Positions 46,849 through 57,615 of a stretch of DNA of 64,000 nt are shown piece after piece. Location of the stretch: assembly GCA_900073065.1 (NCBI GenBank), contig FJOG01000002.1, forward strand, positions 1,644,243-1,708,242, written 5' to 3'. Under the pieces are notes generated by a model. That model searched no databases. It saw nothing but the letters and a program-made list of their open reading frames with translations, and was not told where the DNA came from. The first letter of the stretch is position 1. Each line of letters opens with the position of its first letter. The translations under genes were made by a program, and so were the position numbers. The stretch comes from Phialocephala subalpina. Its lineage: Eukaryota > Ascomycota > Leotiomycetes > Helotiales > Mollisiaceae.

Positions 46849-47377
46849 TATGGGACGCTTTGCTGTTGATATTGAACTTCTTGTTGAAGTTTTGAAGAGG
46901 CGGTACCCCTATTTTGCATAACCGCAAGGAGTTTTGGGACCACTGGGGCACGGAATCATGGCGTGCATGTGGCGTTTAGGATTAGGTCGATACATAACAG
47001 TATAACCTTGATATAACCTAAAACTATACAAACAGAGCATTGCAAATTGTAACGACTTTTACCGCTATCGGATCGGAGTTCTGAGTCAGAGAGAAGTCGC
47101 ATCAGATGCTTCATTCGTGAATTTTCTGTTTCGACTTTCCTGCTAGCTTTTCTGTATAGGTCAATCTGTACCGAGACTCCGTGTGATATTGGGTTGTGCA
47201 AAAGACACCTTCAGAGTTGTAACAGTCAAGGTAGGTTCCATTCTCATGTTTCATTTCCAATCAATTTTGCTTTAGTCTTACTTATACACCCTTCCCTGCT
47301 CAACTCTCGTCCTCTTAAATCATCTCAAGTACCAAATCCAGCTTGTCACTCCCATCTCTCACCAAGCGTGCCTTGCT
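46849..47377. other. Intergenic, promoter of the EthD gene
   Basis: No other signal seen. Confidence 0.4.
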
Positions 47378-47843
47378 ATGTCTTCAACCACAACGAACCT
47401 CGTATTCCTCATAAAGCGACAACCTCATCTCACCTTCTCGGACTTCAAACTCCAATACGAAAACCACGTAAAGCTCGCCACTCCCGTCATCCTGAAATAC
47501 GGAGCTGTTTACTACAGCGTCGTACGTCCCTCTCCCTCCCTCTCTTCCCTTCCCTTCACCCACCCTAAACTGACACAATTCTCAGCAATTCAATCGCCCA
47601 AAACCGAAGGATGATTTGCAGGACACACTAAAAAATGATGAGAAAGTGGTGGAGGGAATCATGATAGAGTATGATGCTATTACGACTATGAGGTTCCGGG
47701 AGAGTGATGAATTCAAGAAGGCCTGGGAAAGTGAAGAGCAGAGGGGTATTTTGAGTCCGGATGCGGCAAGGTTTATGGGGGAGATGAGGTTTAGTTTTTG
47801 GACGGAGGCTTTGGGGATTATAGATGGGGAGAGTATGGTTTGA
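47378..47843 (+). CDS. EthD-domain (dimeric alpha-beta barrel) protein
   Basis: Exons 47378-47521 and 47586-47843 give 133 aa. The pattern is that of EthD/dimeric alpha-beta barrel proteins: start LVFLIKRQPHLTFSDFKLQY, then the YENHVKLATPVI helix, the YYSVQFNRPK strand, and a closing strand MIEYDAITTMRF with a helix and RFSFWTE. Fungal members include aromatic-polyketide dehydratases and proteins of unknown function, so no substrate is assigned. It is not next to other recognisable secondary-metabolism genes. Confidence 0.75.
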
Positions 47844-48247
47844 GGTTGAAGATTGTGAACTGTAATCATGTAGAACAGTACGGCGACGTCTAGCAGAATG
47901 GATATGTTTATGACTTCGATTCCTACTATTGCTGTATACAATTCCAATGACCCACCCACTTTTCATTGTCTTCGATTCCCACCGACTTCAATATCTGGCG
48001 CGGACTCGGTGTTCGGGAAGATCTGAATCTTGTTCCTATCTCTCTATCTCAGACAGCAGCATCAGGCATCCTTTTCGATATTTCAGGTCTATTAATGGTC
48101 CTCGATGCTTTGCAATACTTCGCTAACGTCGCTTTCGACATCGAGTATTTTTGGGGGCTAGAACCGTCCTGACATTTGAGTCCGCGCCATGAGACTTGCC
48201 ACATGTCAACAAGTTGAAGGTTTTCTCGATACTTCGGCCAGAGAACT
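47844..48247. other. Spacer between convergent genes
   Basis: Nothing recognised beyond presumed 3' ends. Confidence 0.4.
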
Positions 48248-48806
48248 TCAACCAGCTAGTGGGTTTGCGTGCATAGTTATGCTCTCGATTTTGATTTCCT
48301 CCTTGGGCCTGTTCTTCTTGTCCACCGCAATGGCCTCCATCTTCGACAGGGTCGCCAAACTATCGTCTCCCAGCACATGGCCAAACACAGTATTCTTCCG
48401 ATCCAGATGCGGTGCCTTGTCGAAGCAGATGAAGAATTGACTGCCATTCGTAGCTGGACCCTTATTCGCCATGCTCACAATCCCTCGTGCATTATGTCGA
48501 AGTGAGAGTCGAATCTCATCCTCGAAAGGTTCCTCCCATATCGACACGCCGCCTTTGGGTTGAGAAGGAGGAGCTCCAGTCTGGATCATGAAGTTCGGAA
48601 TCAATCTGTGAAAGGCAGAGCCATCGTAATATCCGGATGCGCAGAGGGCAAGGAAGTTCTGCGATCTGTCAGCTAAATTTGATCTTGTCTCAAGCACGGT
48701 TGTGATGGGAAATTGTGCTTATGTTTACCTCAGCTGTTTTGGGAACACTCTCGCAAAAGATCTCTATCTTGATATTGCCCAGGTTGGTGTGAAGAGTAAC
48801 TGACAT
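48248..48806 (-). CDS. Cyclophilin, PPIL3 type
   Basis: Exons 48729-48806 and 48248-48658 (complement) give 162 aa. The protein starts MSVTLHTNLGNIKIEIFCE and has the cyclophilin core with YYDGSAFHRLIPNFMIQTG (catalytic Arg in FHR), MANKGPATNGSQFFI and TVFGHVL. The short length and the start identify the PPIL3 branch, peptidyl-prolyl isomerases associated with spliceosomes in animals and fungi. The single intron lies between AE and NFLALC. Confidence 0.93.
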
Positions 48807-49434
48807 GCTGGGCAAGAGTACGTTCTGCACTGAAGCATTGTCGTGGAGAGGGTAGCTGTAGAGTAAAAGAAAGGAATGTCACTCTCTTTCAGCCCTATCA
48901 AGCGGGACAACAGCCGTAAGTTTTGGGTGGATTTTTGGCCGCCTCTCGCCCCGCCATCATCCTCCTCGGCGCTAGCCATAACAGACCTCAAGCAGGCAAT
49001 AAGCGATGAGAGATGCTTGCATTGCACTGGCGAGCGAGAGCCTGGATTGACAAAGGCCCAAATCCAACACCCATTTCTTACGAAGACTGTAACGAACAAA
49101 GGACTCGACATTGAGAATCTCGTCTCTGGAACTGCAGCATTTGCTATCGCCAAACAAAGCACCTCGCCCTCCCGCTCACCCAAGCTACTGTTTGCCACGA
49201 TTGGGTACAAGCACCGATACCGACGTTTCCCAGCATCAACACGGCTGAGCTTGCTTATATGGTGACGACGAGCTTCTCCAACGCCGACCCAGCACCAGCC
49301 TCTGCGTCTTCTCCCCACGATAGACCCTCTATGACCTCCCGATTACGATAAGGACGTCCGGTCTGTTGACACCGCACATCTTGGCGCAAACCGCGCGGTG
49401 GCGCAGAGAGTGAGCCCGAGACTGGCATAACAAG
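48807..49434. other. Divergent promoter region with overlapping spurious ORFs
   Basis: Two long overlapping ORFs on opposite strands (48876-49265 plus, 48764-49318 minus) cannot both be real. Neither shows a motif, and the minus one overlaps the cyclophilin start, so I leave both uncalled. Confidence 0.4.
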
Positions 49435-50759
49435 ATGGCTGCGTTCGTGAGAGTCTCGGGGCCGCCAAATAGTAATTTTCTCGTGGGATATCCTGGTATC
49501 TCGGCGACGCTGGTGAGATGCAACTTTTCTCTTGTAGTTTTGTTTACTTGCGTGAGACCTGTTTTTGCTGACGATTGTTGGTGCTCAGCCTCGTATAGAA
49601 GGCAAGGTGGAAATCAGACCCCTCACTGGCATATCGGCGCCGGTTGCGATTTCACTGGTGAGGATATGCTTGCAACGGAGAGAGACGATACATCCTTCCG
49701 CCGAGTCGATAGCGAAGAAACATCTAGGGACGCCGAGGAGAGAAACGACCGATGTGGTGGGGAAGGAGCTTCTGTTATTTAGGTGTCCGGCTGGAAGGGA
49801 ATCAGAGAGTGTGGTGTTGATGGATCTGCCCTTCGTATTGTTCATACCATTTGGCAGAGGAGGCGAAGAGAGTAATCGGCGAATACCTCCCGCGTCGTTA
49901 CAGCTACCGAGTCGGACGGCAGAGACGTTCTATGAATTGGTTGTGACCGTCCAACAAGGCCAGGAGCAGAAGAAGTTTGCATTCCCAGTACCGATACAGC
50001 GATATGATACCCTCTCCACGTTTGGGATGTACAATAGGCCGGAAGCTGCGGAGAAGACGTCGGATCATCTGGTAACTTTGGGCATATCGTTACCACGTTG
50101 GTCCTATGGGCCTCTGGATCCTGTGAGCGTCTACATAAAACTGTCGCCGAATCCGGATTGGATGAATAAAGCCAAGAAGGTTATGATCCAAAAGATCACG
50201 ATTGGGATAGAAGAGGAAATCACGTATAATCCGGAAGGAGATGAGCCAACGAAGAAGATAAATCGAATAGCTAAGCATACTCAAACGGTGGGAGTGAAGA
50301 TGCCAGAAGCAGGGTATTTCACAAATCTGGGGCTTGTATTTCCATCGAAAGAATTACGGGATCCAGAAGGCATTATCCGGCGGGGGAAACCAGCATTTCC
50401 CATGTACTCGGTCAACTCATTCACAACGACAGGGACTCTTTACAAGATAGAGTTCTTCCTGATCATCAAGGTAAATATTAAGAACATGACTCTCGGATTT
50501 TAGCTAACAAATACAGGCTCATATGTCAGCAGCAAGAGACATTGTCCTTCGACAACCCATAGTGGTCTGTCCCCTTGATCAACAGGATTGTAAAGAGGAA
50601 ATGGACGCCATCGAACAAGCCGCCAAAGACGCCTCACACGTAGATCCCCACAACCCAATGTTACCAGCCTGTACCATCATCCGAGCAAACGACAAGGACG
50701 CCTTGAAAGCACTTGGCTGGACCATGGTAGGAGGACAGAAGAAAATGGTGATTGAGTGA
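49435..50759 (+). CDS. Arrestin-like (beta-sandwich) protein
   Basis: Exons 49435-49512, 49589-50470 and 50517-50759 give 400 aa. It opens with MAAFVRVSG, NFLVGYPGISATLPRIEGKVEIRP, the usual first strands of fungal arrestin-domain proteins. It has the FVLFIPFGRG block and a second sandwich with PLDPVSVYIKL and KVMIQKITIGIEEEITY. Such proteins are trafficking adaptors, some recruiting Rsp5-type ubiquitin ligases to permeases. I see no clear PPxY motif, so the adaptor role is uncertain. Confidence 0.7.
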
Positions 50760-52517
50760 GGGTCATGAATGTTGGATTACAGTGCCTCCATTTCACAGAA
50801 TCACGAACGACGGACGGAGATCTCTACGATTTGCATCGATCAGTCTTATATTTTTAGAGACGCTACGATCGATACAACACCCCAAGCAAGATCTTAGAGA
50901 TCCTATTCACGTCACGTCACATCACAGAAGTTTAAAGCGAATCCAGGCGATGAGAGGAAGACGAGGAACGTTTCAGGCACGGCGTTAAGGCGGAGGGTCC
51001 TCGAGCCCAAATGCAAATTCAGGAAGGGCACGGCGTGAAGGATTTGGATTCACAGGACAGGAGTCTCTGCAAATCTTCCAGAACAAATATTACTGGATGC
51101 ATTTACAAGGCGTTGGGAACTAAACCTAGCCTTCTTCATGTTGTATATGAAATGATGGAATGGGACTCGATATCATGGCCATGATTAAGGAAAGAAATAC
51201 CATTCTTGTACGACGTAGTTCAATTGATAATGAAATGAGCGACTACGAACACCTTCACATCTAACTTTCCGAGTCTGCCTTGTGACGCGAGTCCTCGGCG
51301 CTGAAAAATGCTTGGGGGCTGAGAATACGCCTGGCCTCGAGACTTGTCCCTGCATAACTGGCCAGTGCCAATTCTCGAGTCGTTGTCAGACTCGTCACCG
51401 CGTGGCCCCCAATCAGAACTTTCTTCTTGTCTTCGCCCAATCATGTCCTGGTTCCTCCCGATTCTGATCCGAGAACTTACTAAATAATCAAGCTTATCCT
51501 TCTTCTTTCCTCGACTTGGAAGGAATCTTTGGAGACTAATGCGGTGAGCAGAATCCAAATTTTGCAAGAGCTGACTGTTTTGTGCATGGTTGTCCTATGG
51601 GAGAATTGCTGATTGGTGGATTCAGGTTAAGCGCTGGTGAGGTACCGACGTTGTATCTTACAGGTTATTTTTTGCCACAATCACGTTTTCGAGGGCGGGT
51701 ATTGCAAGAGTGGGGAGGTTTTAAAGTTGTGATCAGTTGGTTACCGGTTTTCTGGTGTTGTTGTGGAGCTTTATGCGTACGATAAGCTTGATTTGAGTCA
51801 TCAGCACAACAACCAGGCAATGTCGAAGGGATGTGACTTAGAATCTATCTCTAGGCGCCAGCTTTGTGCTATTAAATTTCTCTTATTGTTTGAAAGTCGA
51901 GATCTTGAGGTAAGAGACTTGGCTTTTAGGTCATGTTTCAAGCATCTGTTGCAGACTTCTTCTCTCGAACAGTGGATGCATCGCAAGATCCAAGGTAGGC
52001 AAGAATCTAGCGACTGTTCAATATGCATTCCTAGGCCTCTCTGGGCTTTTAATTGTTCTTGCTATCATGATCTTAAAGTCCCAAATCAGAGGGTGCAATA
52101 GTAGAAGCGCAACCAAAGCGCAACTTTGCGCCCCATGTTGCCATCAACCACCACATTGACATCTCACAACATTTTCATGGTCCCTGAATTTGGTGCAATT
52201 AATGCCTGTTCGTTTTATTAAGTCCTACACAATCTTTGCCTAATACAAATACATCCCAGACCAGACGTCCCGGACGTATCAATGCCGAAAAGCAATAATC
52301 TGCCACCAATACGGCACCTGCAGCAAAGCAAGCTTTTTCTAAACCGTATTAAGATGCAGTATAACACAAAGGGCGGAAGTAGTAGCAGAATAGGAGTTCC
52401 TACAAACACCGTGCAAAACAAAAATCAGAGAGCGCAGTAATCCATACATGTATACAATCCTCTTGCGAAGAGATGACAATCTAGTGCTTCTTTGCCTCGT
52501 AGTTACGCCTGCGCTCA
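50760..52517. other. 1.76-kb gene-free stretch
   Basis: Short ORFs only (for example 51220-51567 minus, 51763-52101 plus), with no motif and no splice context. No RNA gene seen. Confidence 0.4.
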
Positions 52518-54770
52518 TTAAAAGAACGAAGGCTTGGTGAGCACTCGGTACTCAACATAATCCTCTCCATCAATGTTGAGAATCTGTGCTTGGCTGACGA
52601 GCTTGCCCTGGAACGGACCAGTCTGCTTGCGCTCGTACTTGATGCCGTGGTGGTATTTGACTTCGTTGTCGGGGGCCATACTTCCGGACATGCTCGAGGC
52701 TCTCGTAGGCTCGGTGGCAGCTTGTTGTGCAACCCAGACTTTGTTGAGCTTCTTGAGGTTATGCTTTAGCTCCATCTGAGCAGCCTCCTGGATGACGGCT
52801 TCGGCCATGGCAACCTCCTTGCGAGTCTTCTCGTGTTGTCGTTCGCGGGCCTCAACCTTGTCCTTTCTGGCTCTCTCAGCAGCAGCATCAGCTTCAGCTT
52901 GATTTCTAGCTGAAAGTCTATGCTCAGAGCGAGAGCTGTGGCGAGGTTCCATAATAGTGACGCCGTCAGGCATATCTCCTTGGTCCACGTGTCCAACCGC
53001 ACCATTCTCGGCCACAATTTGTTGAGCCTTTCGGACAGCGTTGAGCTCGTTAGCCTTGCGCTCCTTGTCTGACTCCCGGTTCTGTTGCTCAATTTGACGA
53101 ATGCGACAGTACTCCTTGACTTCCAGACGGTTCAAGTGGGCAAGGTGAGGCTCGAGGACAACCTTGTCATAATGAAGCCAGAGAGCTCCAGCACCGACGG
53201 GAAAGTTACCATCAACATAACGACCATCGCGAGTGACTCGTTGAACCTTGACGCGGAAGCAGTCTGTTCCACTCAGGACACCATAGACAGCATGCTTGTC
53301 CTCCAAACGAGCCTCGTCCGAGTCAGCCCAGTAACCGAGAATGACTCCAGAAGGATTTTGTTTGGTGTCAGAGAATGGAGAAGCCTTTGGAGTTTGCATG
53401 TCGGCCGCATTGACAGCCTGAAAGCTTGGGGTCTTATGCAGTGATTGGCGAGGGAGCGAATGACGGTGGACTGCTGGGCGACCAAGCGAATTGCGGTGAA
53501 CCACAGGCTTCATTGCAGGCGATGCACCCTCGTGCTCGGCAACATAGGCTTTAGCCTTCAACACGGCTTTGGTGTCAGCTTCATGTCGCTCCTCGGCAGT
53601 TGTCTCTGGCTTCATCTCCGATCGAATCTTAACGTATTCCTTGACCTCAGCAGAATTGAGTCCTCGAAGATGCGCATCAAAAATGACTCGCTCAAAGGTG
53701 ACCCAGCATCCTCCCGCACCGGTAGGCGCATTGCCAATCAATTCTTCGCCGCGACGGTTCATACCATAAATACGAGTGCGAAGACGATCGTGAATATCGA
53801 TGAAGCCGTAAATGACATGCTTGTCGGCGTCGTCAGGCTCGTCGGAGTCGCGCCAAACACCGATGATGACCCCACGAATATTCTTGCCTTGCTTTGGGCG
53901 CTTTGCGGGTGGTTCGGCGGGGCTGCCGCGATTGAGCTTGTAGTTATTTTCATCTACGTTGTAATTGATCGATGCTCGTTTTCGCTTGTGGTATGGCGTG
54001 ACTTCTTCCTCATCTTCCTCCTCTTGGCCAGGCATAATAGCAGGTGACTCTGCAAATCCAGGCGCCTCTACAATGATTCCAGTGTCCTTCTCGGTGTCTG
54101 TGGACATCGAGTGAAGTGTGTCATTGAGCGGTGTGTCAGATCTGCAAAGGTAATTGTTATTAAAGTGCGCTGTATCAAGGAAATCTTAATTTCAGAGCAG
54201 CTGAGACACCAGTAGCGGGTTTGGAAAGCTTTAGTGTTTGGGCTTAGGTAACGAAGGAAGGAGCCGACGGCCAAAAAGCAACAGACTTCAAACACGTGGC
54301 AGAGGCAAGACCGCCGAGAAGCAAAAACAACAGCGCAAGGTAGCGCTGCGGATTTGAGTCGAGGGATAAGGAATCACGACATCGAATGAATGCGATGCAG
54401 TGTCATGTAAAGTACATGAAAATAGACATAACAGATATCGCTTATGTCTTACGCGTCGCCGAAGGGCTATGCAGGACGCAGCAATTGATTGGAAGAACGC
54501 GATGCAAATGCGAAGAGCAAAAAACAAATGTGCGGAAAAAAGTTGGCGATGCCACTTCAGAAATCAAAAATCGCAGGTGGAGGTGTCAAAGTGGTGATGC
54601 GCATAGGAAAGCCGGCTCCTTGACAGCGCAATCTTCGAAAGGCTAAAGCGGAATAATAAAACGTACCTTGGGGGTGAGCCTTCCATTACAGAAAGAGCGT
54701 CCAATTCCATTGATTGTGTGCTGCGACTAGTCAACGATTCGGAGCTTGATATATCAAGCGCCTCCTCCAT
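52518..54770 (-). CDS. Uncharacterised protein with two copies of an unknown domain
   Basis: Exons 54667-54770 and 52518-54141 (complement) give 575 aa; the second exon alone has an ATG at 54107. Two homologous domains of about 85 residues are visible. The first runs from GVIIGVWRDSDEPDDADKHV to SAEVKEYVKIR. The second runs from GVILGYWADSDEARLEDKHA to RLEVKEYCRIR, with a shared GAG-WV/L-F/Y...HL core. Between them is a Ser/His/Arg-rich linker, and after them a charged coiled-coil helix (AEADAAAERARKDKVEARER). An NLS-like KRKR lies near the start. The first intron is 525 nt, by far the longest here. I do not recognise the domain; nuclear location is inferred. Confidence 0.75.
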
Positions 54771-55259
54771 TGATGTGGATGTGCTTTGTATTCAAATCGA
54801 TTGAGATTGCGTTGCGATGTAATTGTGTGGTGGAAGACGGAAAGTGCGAAGAGGAAAGAGGAAAGAAAGAAATATGGAGGTAAAGAAGAGCGGAGCGAGA
54901 CGAAGTAAGAAGGCGAGACTCTAAAACCGCGCTAAAACGCCGAAGTCATATGGAAAAGGGTTAGGGAGGCTGTTATCGATTTGATTGCTCATAAGTCACG
55001 TCTGGCGAGAAATGCGTGCACGTCCACTCGAGAAGGGAACCGGCTATTATGCTTTAATTCGGGGACAAAAAGATTCGTTGTTTGTCAGAACCTGCAGCAG
55101 GCCGCTTCACCAAGCCCTCTCGGCGTTCTCGCCTGCTAAGTGCTGCTGTTAAATCGAGGCGCTCGCTTTAATCTAAGTCCAACCCAATCGGTAAGAACAA
55201 AGTAGGAGCCATAGTAGTACTGTACACAAGAATTTATTCACATGCCATGCCACGTCTAA
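54771..55259. other. Intergenic, promoter of the duplicated-domain gene
   Basis: Purine-rich leader near 54840-54910 on the plus strand (pyrimidine-rich on the coding strand). Nothing else recognised. Confidence 0.4.
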
Positions 55260-56624
55260 TCATCGCCGTCCTCTCCCTCTACCACGACCTCTCCCACGAC
55301 CTGCGCCACCGCCGCGCTTCGGCCCAAGATTGCTTCCTCCGTCAAATCGCTCGTATAATTTTTCTTCTCCCAAGGCGCTCTCACCCAAGCGTAAATAGCT
55401 GATAACCCCCTGATCAATTACTGCCAACACCACATTTCGCCAACCATGCTTCAATCGTTGGTTAATCTTGCCGGGGCCTTCAAATTCTTTGCCTTTTGGT
55501 GGATCCCAAGGAGTACTTTCCAACAAAGAGGTGATTTGCGTAAGGGATGGAATATGAGTCGACCGCGCATCGGTAATGGCAACCCGGAAATCTGGCAGGC
55601 CAGGGTTGCTTTTGGCGAATGTGGGGAGTCTGCTAGGCTTCCACAAGAGGAACGCAACCCGATACGAATCATCTGCTACTGGTGCAGGGGCTGAAGGATT
55701 CGGGCTGGGCTTGTGTCTGGGAATGACTGCGACTTGACGATAAATTGAGTTGTACGATCTGTACATGCCAGGCTTTACCAAAGGCCCGTATACAGCATGT
55801 TCAATCGCCTGCTCAGTGAAGAACCTGCCAAAGAGCCAAGAGAAGATGCTTGGTGACTCGGAAAATAGTTCCTCTTGGTGGCTTTGCGACTTTCCAGGCT
55901 GTGATAAATCCCAATCTGGAGCTCTGGAGACGGCATAGCCCATCCGCTTGAGATGTGCGTAGACGGTGTATCTTTCCAGGCTAACTTTGCCCTTCTCGCC
56001 ATCTTGGCCGATCAACATAGAGTATGCAGCTTGAAAACTCATAGGAAAGCCTTCGTCTACCTCTTCCTGATTGTCTGGCTTTTCTTGCTTGTCTGATTCC
56101 TCCTCGTCAACCATGCCTGTGTATGAGGATCTTGTCGGCCACCAGAGATCCAGATTTCCTCGCTCCACCAAGTAGAGCGCCTCTTCTGGCAATAGCCACA
56201 AGCCAGGATAGCGCTTGCCTGTAGTCGTTTTACCCATTGTCTTGAAGTGCGGCCCTCTTGCAGACTCTACGAGAACGATGTGATCGTCCTCCAAGTCTTG
56301 TCTCCAGTCCTCCCGAATAGCATCATCTCTATGCAAGCCCTCAGCTCCGTAATAGAATGCGCGATTGTATTGCCTCGACGTGTGTACCCGTGTATAGCTC
56401 AGGACATCGTGCATAGCCTCTCTGCTCGCTGCCAATATGCCATCTTGATGTTTCGTGCCGTGGGGTTCGAAATCTTTCTCTCCGCGTTTAGGTAGCTGCC
56501 CGCCAGACTTCGCAGTCAAGGCTGCAAGAAAGCGGAAATCCTGAAACTCGTCGCCCAAGTCGGTATCTTCGTTTGCTTGAGGTTGAGATGATCGTAAAGC
56601 TGCGTCTTCGTCGGCATCCGCCAT
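55260..56624 (-). CDS. SEN54: tRNA-splicing endonuclease subunit Sen54
   Basis: Single exon, 454 aa. The N-terminal domain shows the Sen54 pattern: DFRFLAALTAKSG, PKRGEKDFEPHGT, HFKTMGKTTTGKRYPGLWLLPEEALYLVERGNLDLWW. A middle block follows (MSFQAAYSMLIG, YTVYAHLKRMGYAVSRAP), and the C-terminal nuclease-like fold is around VAFLLWKPSRLPTFAKSNPG. It is a structural subunit of the heterotetramer that cuts introns from pre-tRNAs. The tail is RG-rich (GGGAGRGRGRGRGRGRR), like DBR1 in this window. It lies 0.8 kb from the multiply interrupted tRNA-Leu gene. Confidence 0.93.
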   Translation of the reverse strand: MADADEDAALRSSQPQANEDTDLGDEFQDFRFLAALTAKSGGQLPKRGEKDFEPHGTKHQDGILAASREAMHDVLSYTRVHTSRQYNRAFYYGAEGLHRDDAIREDWRQDLEDDHIVLVESARGPHFKTMGKTTTGKRYPGLWLLPEEALYLVERGNLDLWWPTRSSYTGMVDEEESDKQEKPDNQEEVDEGFPMSFQAAYSMLIGQDGEKGKVSLERYTVYAHLKRMGYAVSRAPDWDLSQPGKSQSHQEELFSESPSIFSWLFGRFFTEQAIEHAVYGPLVKPGMYRSYNSIYRQVAVIPRHKPSPNPSAPAPVADDSYRVAFLLWKPSRLPTFAKSNPGLPDFRVAITDARSTHIPSLTQITSLLESTPWDPPKGKEFEGPGKINQRLKHGWRNVVLAVIDQGVISYLRLGESALGEEKLYERFDGGSNLGPKRGGGAGRGRGRGRGRGRR

Positions 56625-57416
56625 TATTGTCGTGGTTTGCTCGAAGGGCTTTACTTCAAAGAGCTTGAGAGCGTAATTTTCGACTCTTGTCAGCCGAGCC
56701 AGCCTAGCCAGCCTTGCAGATAAGGCGCTAAGAACAGAGCTAGCTCATTTCTGGCAGTCATTCCAAGGTATATGGCCCATGATGAGGGGGGCAGATCATC
56801 ATCTAAGATTCTCATTTTCTGATTTAAAGTACAAAGCATGAAGTCTCAGGTAGCATTCTTTCAAGCTCATATGCATGCATAAATGATATCCGCCCATCCC
56901 AGCCCGGTCCATGGTCATCTTCCGAAGCAAATGCCAACATGCTAATCGCCCAAAATAGCAAAATATTCTGCAATTCCCAGCCACAAATGTGAAACTATTT
57001 CTCCTTCTTGAAAAAACTCTCAAAACGATTACTCTCGTCTGCATTGTACACCAGCTTGAACGCCTTCCCATTCTTGACAGTAGCCCCAACCACGGTGCTC
57101 CTGGAACCAACTTTCTTTCGGCCATTCACCGCTATTCCAATACCACTTCCCGCATCTGTTCCGGTCGTCGCGACTGAACTCGACCGATCGTGGTCCACAA
57201 TCAGGAGAGTTTCAATGAGTCGTTGGGCAGTTTTTTACATTAAGAATAGCAGATGACGTTGACCAAGTTTTACGCCTGATGAATGTGATGACAACTATGT
57301 TCCGAAGTTCTGCAGCAGCTTGACACCTCCACCTCTTTGCTCTCCTATCTACCCCTCCTATCTCCCAGCAGGGTGGAAAACAGGAAAAACAGAAACAAGG
57401 AATTGTATTTGGGGGC
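56625..57416. other. Intergenic with a coding-like fragment lacking a start
   Basis: On the minus strand, 56995 to about 57232 is open and looks coding (TAQRLIETLLIVDHDR ... GRKKVGSRSTVVGATV ... YNADESNRFESFFKKEK). It has no ATG, is preceded by a stop and shows no acceptor. It may be a gene remnant or the last exon of a gene I cannot join. Confidence 0.35.
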
Positions 57417-57422
57417 AAAAAA
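57417..57422 (-). terminator. T6 run after the tRNA gene
   Basis: On the minus strand, six T follow the tRNA 3' end after a few bases (CTCAAAAATTTTTT), a normal RNA polymerase III terminator. Confidence 0.8.
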
Positions 57423-57444
57423 TTTTTGAGAGCTGTGAGATTCG

Positions 57445-57495
57445 CTAATATCATGTTAGATATGTCATTTATCATGCCAGATGATGATGACTTAC
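57445..57495 (-). other. 51-nt GT-AG intron in the tRNA T loop
   Basis: Starts GTAAGT, contains ATCTAACATG (branch CTAAC) and ends ATTAG. It separates TT from CGAATC, between positions 55 and 56, inside the B box. Confidence 0.85.
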
Positions 57496-57519
57496 AACTC
57501 ACGCGGTTTCCCACTGCGG

Positions 57520-57544
57520 ACGTTACAGGTTTCCTTTCAGAATG
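57520..57544 (-). other. Canonical tRNA intron at position 37/38
   Basis: 25 nt after TTTAGG and before the last loop base. CCTG within it can pair with the anticodon region AGG/UAG, as in endonuclease-processed tRNA introns. Confidence 0.75.
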
Positions 57545-57569
57545 CCTAAACACAGCGCCTTAACCACTC

Positions 57570-57615
57570 CTGTAGAATGTTAGTTTTAGCCTTCAGAACT
57601 AACATGATTACTCAC
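57570..57615 (-). other. 46-nt GT-AG intron in the tRNA D arm
   Basis: Starts GTGAGT, contains AACTAACAT (branch CTAAC) and ends CTACAG. It separates GGCC from GAGTGG, inside the A box. It also holds a 9-bp perfect inverted repeat, ATGTTAGTT/AACTAACAT, whose right arm covers the branch site. Confidence 0.85.

Noticed and set aside
48764..49318. Overlapping ORFs on both strands upstream of the cyclophilin
   Set aside because: They exclude each other, have no motifs, and the minus one overlaps a well-supported gene.
57212..57553. 113-codon minus-strand ORF covering the tRNA region
   Set aside because: It reads through tRNA segment 2 and intron 2, shows no protein motif, and the tRNA reading explains every paired stem.
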